A stretch of 64,000 nt of DNA from Gnetum montanum. Lineage: Eukaryota > Streptophyta > Gnetopsida > Gnetales > Gnetaceae. The translations under genes and the position numbers were made by a program. Positions 57,849 to 64,000 of this stretch are shown piece after piece (the stretch's first letter is position 1; every line of letters begins with the position of its first letter). Where the stretch lies: NCBI GenBank assembly GCA_015680685.1, contig MNCI01002917.1, positions 99,521 to 163,520 of the forward strand. The letters are read 5' to 3'. Under the pieces are notes generated by a model. It was not told where the DNA came from. It ran no database searches and was given only the letters and a program-made list of their open reading frames with translations.

Positions 57849-59340
57849 ATGCCTTCTTCTCATAGGAGCCTATCTCTACCCAGGGCAAACCAGGTGCCTC
57901 AGCAATACTGGGTGGTATATGCTCATCCCAATGAGTATGTACTTGACTTCACCTTCATCTTGCATCAAGATGAACTACTATGGTGGCATGACATGGAAGG
58001 AAATATTGTGTTGTCATCTGATTGAGCTATTTCAGTGATGCTCCAACTAATGCTCGCATGACACAGGCTTCAACATCTTCATAGAGATCACAAGATGCGA
58101 GATCCTGATTCAAAGGATTATCATCCCACTAAAGTACAAAGGTTAAGGGATCGTCAGCTAGATCACCAACATGAGCTTGTGAATGGAAAGGGGTCAAATA
58201 CTTTTCCACCTCCTCTTGGCCCATTAGATGGAGGTGACCACTTATTTAGTGATTCTCCTCTCTTTGACTTTATTAGGGAGCCCTCAACTAGAATGTGCAA
58301 TCCATAATTTATAATCTAGGTCCTGGTCAAAATAGATCCAATGAAAAAAATGGATCTAGAGAGGCAAGTCAGGATAAGGGAGAAAAAGGAGGCCACGATC
58401 ATGATCGTGGTCATGAGCATTGAAGGAAGGGTGATAAGTGTCAGTGTAGAGAAAGTTCTCCTTCTTCTTCCCCTTAATTGTCTTCTTATTATTCTTCATT
58501 TGGCTTAGATCATGGTTGTAGAATGAATAACCATGATGGAGGTGACTGATGGGACTAGAAAAACAAAAGGGATCATTGGGACAGTCATGACCAGAGGTGT
58601 GGACAATCTAGAGAGACCCATCGCTGGGAAAGAAGGGCTAGTAGAGAACATCATAGGCACCATCACCATGGCCTTGATGAATCTCTACTTGCCACTCAGG
58701 GCATGTTGAACATTGTAGAGGCTGTGAGGATTCTAACAAGGCACATGAAGGACAATAGAATAAAGAGGCTAGACATGAACAAAATCCCTCAATTTGAGGG
58801 AGGATATGATGCTAATCCTCAAAATCATCTCCAGGCCTTCCAAGATGCATATGCCTTGTAGAATATTGAAAATGACTAGCAAAAGCTAAAATTATTTCCA
58901 AGGACACTTATAAAGGAAGTAGAAAATTGGTACCAATCATTAGAACTTGAATCAATTAGGTGGTGGAGTACGATGTTGGAATTTTTTAATGACAAATATC
59001 AAACGTGCTTTTGAGTATCCAATCTAAGGAAGCAAATCCAAGGGTGGAAACAAGGAAACCATGAGCCCTTGGATGCCGCTATTGGCCAATACTATTCTTT
59101 GCTCTATAGATGTCATGGCCATGAATACTCTCAACTTGATCAACTTTGCCATATCATAGACAAGTTGTGGTATGAAACAAGGAAAACCCTTGGCATCTAT
59201 GCTCAAGGGAGATTGACAAAGTTAAGTGCCCATTAGATCCAATAATTAATTGAGCAAGTAGCCAAGGAGGAGGGAGAATTGAGAATGCAAGAAAGTGTAG
59301 AGGAATACAATAGGGACCCTTCTATCTATAAAATAGGGGT
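57849..59340 (+). pseudogene. Gag of element B
   Basis: Starts M-P-S-S-H-R at 57849. The N-terminal family blocks are E-Y-V-L-D-F-T-F-I-L-H and D-M-E-G-N-I. Next come D-Y-H-P-T-K-V-Q-R-L-R-D-R-Q-L (58121-58165) and an Arg/His-rich low-complexity part. The capsid core is good: G-G-Y-D-A-N-P-Q-N-H-L-Q-A-F at 58800-58841, then W-Y-Q-S-L-E-L-E-S-I and F-F-N-D-K-Y-Q at 58927-59002, the classical retrotransposon gag core. About six stops are present. Capsid protein would package element RNA in the cytoplasm. Confidence 0.85.
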
Positions 59341-60260
59341 TTGATTTTGTGACAATGAGGATACATTAACCATAGATGAGGTGCTTAATCAGAAAACCTT
59401 GCCACTTCAAAAATTGCAATCTAAAATCATAGCTAAGGTTGATTAATTATGGGACTCCATGGACAATAGGTTTTAGGCTATCTTAAAAATTGCTAAAGAG
59501 TGAAAAGAGCAAAGTGGTGAGCATGAGTGTTGGAGATGTAAGGAAGCTGAATGTGCCATATCTAAGGGTAAGGGTAAAATGACTGTGATAGAGATGGTTG
59601 CGGATAGTGACTCAGATGATGATGGTGCATGTGACGTCTACCCGTGTGAACATCCCAAGGGATGTTATCCAATTGTGTCATACTTGCAAGAATTTGGGGT
59701 GTATGCCTTACATCCACAACTTGCACAAAAGCAAAAAACCAAAAGGTTGCCTTAGCCATAAGGCAATTCTTGACAGTTCCACCAACCACAGTAGTACTAT
59801 CCAAGTGGAACTCCACCAAAACCCTATGAATTGTACTAGTAGTGGTAGCAACCACAATCATGGGCATTGCCGCCTCCAAGATAGTAGTACCCTTATCGAC
59901 AACTAGATCCCTATGGTTACTATGTTTAGCAACCTTCATTTCTACAAGACTCCTTTGGTCATGTTGCTGCTTACCAACCTCACCACTACCCTCCTAAAGT
60001 ATACCAATCACCCTATCTAAGGAGGGATGCCACCTAGTATCCTCATGTTGCTCTTGTCCCTACACCTACTCCTTCATCTCCTACACAACTACCACCTACT
60101 CCATCTATGCAGGGTGAATTGCCTACCCAACCATAGCAAAGAAATGCTACAAGGGTGGTTAATCTACAACCAATTAACCCATCAAGCAAGTTGGAACCAC
60201 AAACAAAGAAAAAACCTTTCTTTCAACCTCATAGTCCACCAAAGCCCTTAGATACATCAG
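59340..60260 (+). pseudogene. Gag C-terminus and proline-rich linker of element B
   Basis: Carries C-W-R-C near 59530, possibly half of a decayed zinc knuckle, and C-E-H-P-K-G-C near 59648. A proline-rich linker follows (about 59985-60130; P-P-T-P-S and similar), leading into K-K-P-F-F-Q-P-H-S-P-P-K-P at 60209-60246. No complete CCHC is seen. Frames shift at least twice. Confidence 0.6.
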
Positions 60261-60269
60261 TGGTTGGTA

Positions 60270-60960
60270 ATCCTACTCCAACTTCCTTTGCCTTACCTTT
60301 ATTTGATTCTACTTCAAACCAAAATCCCTCTCGAATCCATACTATAATGTTGACCCTTGCTATATTTGATTGGATTTGAGCTGGCAACCTACCTAGAAAG
60401 TTAGCTAATCCCAGGAGTCCCTTAGTATATTTGAAAATTACTAGGAATGAGCCTTGTAAAGCTATTCTTAACTCTAGTTTCAGTGTTAATCCAATCTTAC
60501 ATGAGATGTACTCAATGTGGAACCTTCCTCCCTTGAAGAAGTGCAACATCCTACTAGAATTGGTGAACTAGTCTATCATTGTTCCATTGGGATTGGTAGA
60601 GGACATCGTAACCACCATTTGCAAGTGTTCATATCCTATTGACCTCCTAGTAATCAAGGTTGAGAACTGTAAGGGGGACTTCCTAATTATTATGGGAAGG
60701 GCGTGGTTAAGCACTGTTGATGCTAAAATGGGCATTAGAGATATTTCCTTGGAGATATTAAAAGAAAATGAATTTGGAAAGATTGAGAAGAAGAGGGCTC
60801 CATGTATTACATACAACGATTTAGGGTGCCATTTTGTGCAGAAGTTATGGTCAATGAAGCGAACATCTATCTCTACATGCAAGAAATGTGCACCAGAAGC
60901 TGAAATCCAAAGATGTTTGTATGTAGTAGCCACAAAATGAGAAGGCACCCAGTGGCTGAT
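60270..60960 (+). pseudogene. Protease region of element B
   Basis: R-I-H-T-I-M-L-T-L-A at 60331 is followed by Y-L-K-I-T-R-N-E-P-C-K-A-I-L-N-S-S-F-S-V-N at about 60425-60490, where the active-site triad reads N-S-S, so the catalytic Asp is lost. The next frame (60587-60940, 117 residues open) has V-E-N-C-K-G-D-F-L-I-I-M-G-R-A-W-L and A-P-C-I-T-Y-N-D, and aligns with elements A and C. Confidence 0.8.
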
Positions 60961-61079
60961 AGTTGATTCTAGTAGTAGTACATTGTGTGTGAAACCTACT
61001 AAGGGCATAACATATGAATATGTTATAACTATGGATGAACTTGAGCAAGTTCAACACTAGCTCTCCAAAGAAGTAAATG

Positions 61080-62200
61080 ATGATGTTAATTAGGGAGAGT
61101 TGGATATTCCTAACAATTTTAAAAAACAACCCAATGAATTGACGGAACTACTAGCTAAAATGGAATATGTGTTCTTGAAAAATGGAAGGTCGATCATCAT
61201 TAATGCCAAGCTTTCTACAAAATAAAAGAAAATTTTGATGTGGGTTGTGGAGAAATGGTCAGTAGCCTTTTCCTGGTCATATTCTAAACTCACTAGTATA
61301 GATACAAGAATATGTTAGCACCAGATATACATTGACCTCATCATTAAGCTGAGACAATAGCCGTAGTGATGTTTGAATCCAAAATTAAAGTAGATTGTCA
61401 AAGAGGAGATTGAACAAATCCTCAAGGTAGGATTCATCTACCCTATTGTAGATAGTGAGTGGGTTAGTCCACTTGTGATCATGCCCAAGAAATGAGGCAA
61501 ATGGTGAGTGTGCATTAACTTTCGGCTACTCAACATGACAACTTTCAAAGATCATTTTCCATTGCCTTTTGTTAACCAAGTGCTAGACACCATTTTTGGG
61601 CATAGCTATTAAAGCTTTTTGGATAGTTATAGTGACTATAACCAAATCTAGATTGTAGTAGAGGACCAAGGAAAGATAAATTTTACAAGTCCTTGGGGGA
61701 CTTTCATTTACCATCAGATGCCATTCGGTCTATGTAATGCCCTAGCCACATTTCAACGATAAGTCCTGAGCATTTTCCAATAGCAGATTGGTAGTAGGGT
61801 AGAAGTCTTCATGGATGACTTTTCTACCTATGGAGCTACGTTTGAGCAAGCCTTGGACCATCTTGAACAAGTGTTGAAGAGATGTGTCAAAACAAACCTC
61901 TGGCTTAATTAGAAAAAGAGCCATCTTATGGTCCATGAAGGCATAGTCTTGGGGCATCGTATCTCAAAAGAAAGAATTGAAATGGACCCTAGAAAAATAA
62001 GGGCAATCTAACGAATAACATGTCAACCTAAAATAGTTAAAGAAGTGTGGTGATTCCTTGGTCATACTGGTTACTACTAGTGCTTCATTGAGAATTTTTC
62101 CAAAATCACCAAGTTGTTGGTGGAATTGACAAAGAAAGATGCATTGTTCATCTGGATCCCTACATGTGAAACAACATTTCAAAAACTAAAGTAGAAGCTT
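61080..62200 (+). pseudogene. Reverse transcriptase of element B
   Basis: RT with all main blocks: lead-in K-W-S-V-A-F-S-W (61255); V-K-E-E-I (61398); Y-P-I-V-D-S-E-W-V-S-P-L-V-I-M-P-K-K (61439-61492); F-R-L-L-N-M; P-L-P-F-V-N-Q; and M-P-F-G-L-C-N-A-L-A at 61719-61748. The catalytic F-M-D-D lies at 61808-61819, and L-G-H-R-I-S follows. The catalytic pair is intact, unlike elements A and C. About ten stops (many TAG where Trp or Gln is expected) destroy the frame. RT makes the DNA copy in cytoplasmic particles. Confidence 0.9.
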
Positions 62201-62640
62201 GTTGAAACCCCAATTTTGAAAGCACCTGATTGGTCTAGGACATTTCATGTGATGATCGGTGCATCAAATTATGCTTTGGGGGTAATGCTTATGTAGATGG
62301 ATGATCAAAAATGTCTATCTTATGTTCACTATGCAAGCTAAAGCATTGCAGGTGCACAGTTGAACTAAACCACTATAGAAAATGAGTTGATGGCAATGGT
62401 GTTCGCCTTAGAGAAGTTTAGGTACTATGTGCTTAGCTATAAAGTGTTCATGCACACAGATCATAGTGCCATTTGATTTCTAATGAATAAATCAATAGTG
62501 AGCCCTCGTGTCATATGGTGGCTTGTGATTTTGCAAGAGTTAAATCTCACAATGGTAGATTAAAAAGATGTGAAGAATGTGGTCACTAATCACTTATCAC
62601 AGCTAAGATGGGATGAAAAGGAGAAAGAGAGTCCTTTATT
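62200..62640 (+). pseudogene. RNase H of element B
   Basis: F-H-V-M-I-G-A-S-N-Y-A-L-G at 62245-62283 is the first RNase H block with Gly in place of the catalytic Asp (element C keeps M-D-A-S). T-T-I-E-N-E-L and V-F-A-L-E-K-F-R-Y at about 62370-62425 hold the Glu site. H-T-D-H-S-A-I at 62455-62475 keeps the later Asp. L-R-W-D-E-K-E-K-E-S-P-L closes the linker. Several stops. Confidence 0.85.
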
Positions 62641-62689
62641 TGATTAGTTCCCTAATGAATCTCTTCTTGTAGGGGATATTAATGAATAA

Positions 62690-64000
62690 ATGTCTAATGA
62701 ACCAAAATGATATGATACCATCCTCACTTATTTGCTCAAGTAAGAACTGTTGCAAGGGATGGACACTAGAAAGAAACAATAGTTTCTTCACCAGGTCAAG
62801 AACTTCATGGAAATTAATAGGAACCTTTACAAAGTCTATCCTAATGGCCTAGTACGTTGGTGTATCCCTCATATGGATCAACTGCACATTCTTTAGGATG
62901 CTCATGAAGGCCCTTGTGGGGGCCATTATGTTGGGAGACACATAATGATAAAAATCCTCATGGTGAGATATTATTGGCCAACAATCTTCCAATTCATCTA
63001 CGCTTGTGATCATTGTTAGAGGGATGGTGGAATGATAGCTTGAATGGAGGGACCACAATAATGGATTCAACCTCTTGAGAAATTTAATATTTGGGGCATT
63101 AACTACATGGATCTCATCACACCTTTATCAAATGGAAAGGCATATATCATAGTCCGAGTTAACTATTGCACCAAGTGGGCAAAAGCAGTTGTCATCACTG
63201 ACTATACATCCACCATTGCTACTTGGTTTGTGTAAAAAAATATCATAAATAGGTTTGGTATGACTCATGCATGAATTTATGATAATGGAACTCATTTTAT
63301 AGGTGCCACTTTCCAAAAACTTATGCAACGCTTAGGGGTTGAGCACAAACTCACAACACCATATCACCCCCAAGCCAATGGTCAAGTTGAGGTCACTAAT
63401 CGGGAAATTACAAAAATTATAATTCACACCGTTAGCAAATACTGACGGGATTAGAGCACCAAATTAAATGATGCCCTTTGGGCCTATTTCTCCACATGGA
63501 AGCTTCCCATAGGTTATTCTCCCTAGGAGCTCATGTATGGAAAACTACCAACACTACCGATCCAATCTGAGCTCCGTACACTCTCTACAACCTGTGACCT
63601 TGACATAAATCTAAGTCTAGCATAGAAAGAATGATTAATGAACCTAAAATTACTATATAAAAATTAGTTGATGGCCTTGTCATCCAAAAAAATTCATAAG
63701 GCATTTAACAAGAAACACCATGACTTCAAAATAAGAAAAGTCAAGTTTCAACCAGGCGATAAGGTCCTCTACTAGAATCCTGCACATGTACCCTAACAAA
63801 CCAAATTTCAAAAATTGTGGGAAGGACCTTACATTATTGATGAAATGTTTCCATCTAGGACCATGATTATCTATAAACTTGATAACCTAGATAAGAAACA
63901 ATTAGTCAACATCCAACAAGTAAAACCTTTCCATGAGCCCAAGCCAACCAACTCAATAGACACCTCAATAGATGAACAACCATACTTAATATTTTGAATC
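62690..64000 (+). pseudogene. Integrase of element B (runs to the window edge)
   Basis: The zinc-binding part has H-E-G-P-C-G-G-H near 62907 and C-D-H-C near 63004 (H-H-C-C pattern). In the core, W-G-I-N-Y-M-D-L at about 63091-63114 has Asn where the first catalytic Asp is expected. Y-D-N-G-T-H-F (about 63278-63298) keeps the second Asp, and P-Y-H-P-Q-A-N-G-Q-V-E-V (63359-63394) keeps the Glu. At the C-terminus, M-Y-G-K-L-P-T-L-P-I leads to the GPY/F-type block W-E-G-P-Y-I-I at about 63818. No chromodomain was seen before 64000. Multiple stops. Confidence 0.88.

Larger units (their letters stand above)
56878..64000 (+). mobile_element. TGATGAG-family Ty3/gypsy element B, running off the window
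   Basis: 5' LTR, primer site, gag, protease, RT, RNase H and integrase in order on the plus strand; the 3' region and 3' LTR lie beyond 64000. It is inserted in the RT of element A. Most domains can be followed end to end, broken by many stops (mainly TAG and TGA), so it is non-autonomous. It is the best reference copy in this window for the family. Confidence 0.92.

Noticed and set aside
1-64000. CRISPR arrays, bacterial operons, rRNA genes or organellar inserts
   Set aside because: No regularly spaced repeats of CRISPR type, no operon-like gene packing and no recognisable rRNA or organelle gene sequence anywhere in the window.

Overview
This 64 kb window looks like nuclear DNA from a seed plant with a large, repeat-filled genome, probably a gymnosperm. 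That is an inference: the one intact gene is plant-specific in architecture, almost everything else is degraded LTR retrotransposon, and there are no bacterial or organellar operons. Only one protein gene looks functional: a WPP-domain RanGAP (37114-38853, + strand) with an uninterrupted reading frame and a likely intron-containing 5' leader. It sits in an island of about 7 kb (roughly 35.9-42.9 kb) that is largely free of recognisable transposons.

Left part (1-24.2 kb). Minus-strand Ty3/gypsy relics: a gag with a CCHC knuckle (60-1083), a Tat-like protease and gag (1700-5300), and an older Tat-like element spanning about 8.9-24.2 kb. The last has similar LTR-type sequence at both ends, an integrase C-terminus, a protease and gag pieces. 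Where its RT and RNase H should be, there is plus-strand, intron-like, charged coding sequence that I cannot identify (12.8-16.2 kb).

One LTR family dominates the window. Its LTRs begin TGATGAG, end CTCATCA, and its primer-binding site matches tRNA-Asp. The sequence shows one two-LTR element on the minus strand (24694-34537), two plus-strand elements in the right part (5' LTRs at 53196 and 56878), and five solo LTRs, four with perfect and one with near-perfect 5-bp target duplications. The minus-strand element is inserted in a LINE (ORF1 on one side, endonuclease on the other). The element at 56878 is inserted in the RT of the element at 53196 and runs off the right edge with gag, protease, RT, RNase H and integrase, all carrying stops.

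From 42.9 to 49.4 kb lies a minus-strand Ty1/copia element with both LTRs, an iMet-type primer site and a purine tract. Three of the five solo LTRs lie inside it. Beyond it are AT-rich sequence, a degenerate repeat-bearing coding relic (50.2-50.6 kb), a tRNA-like SINE head and a LINE 3' end (52.3-53.1 kb).

Single Ns occur at 11687, 33920 and 56467. Comparison with sister copies suggests that two of them replace about 200 bp each. I see no CRISPR array, rRNA gene, functional tRNA gene or gene cluster. Most domain limits in the decayed elements are approximate because they come from reading frames broken by stops.
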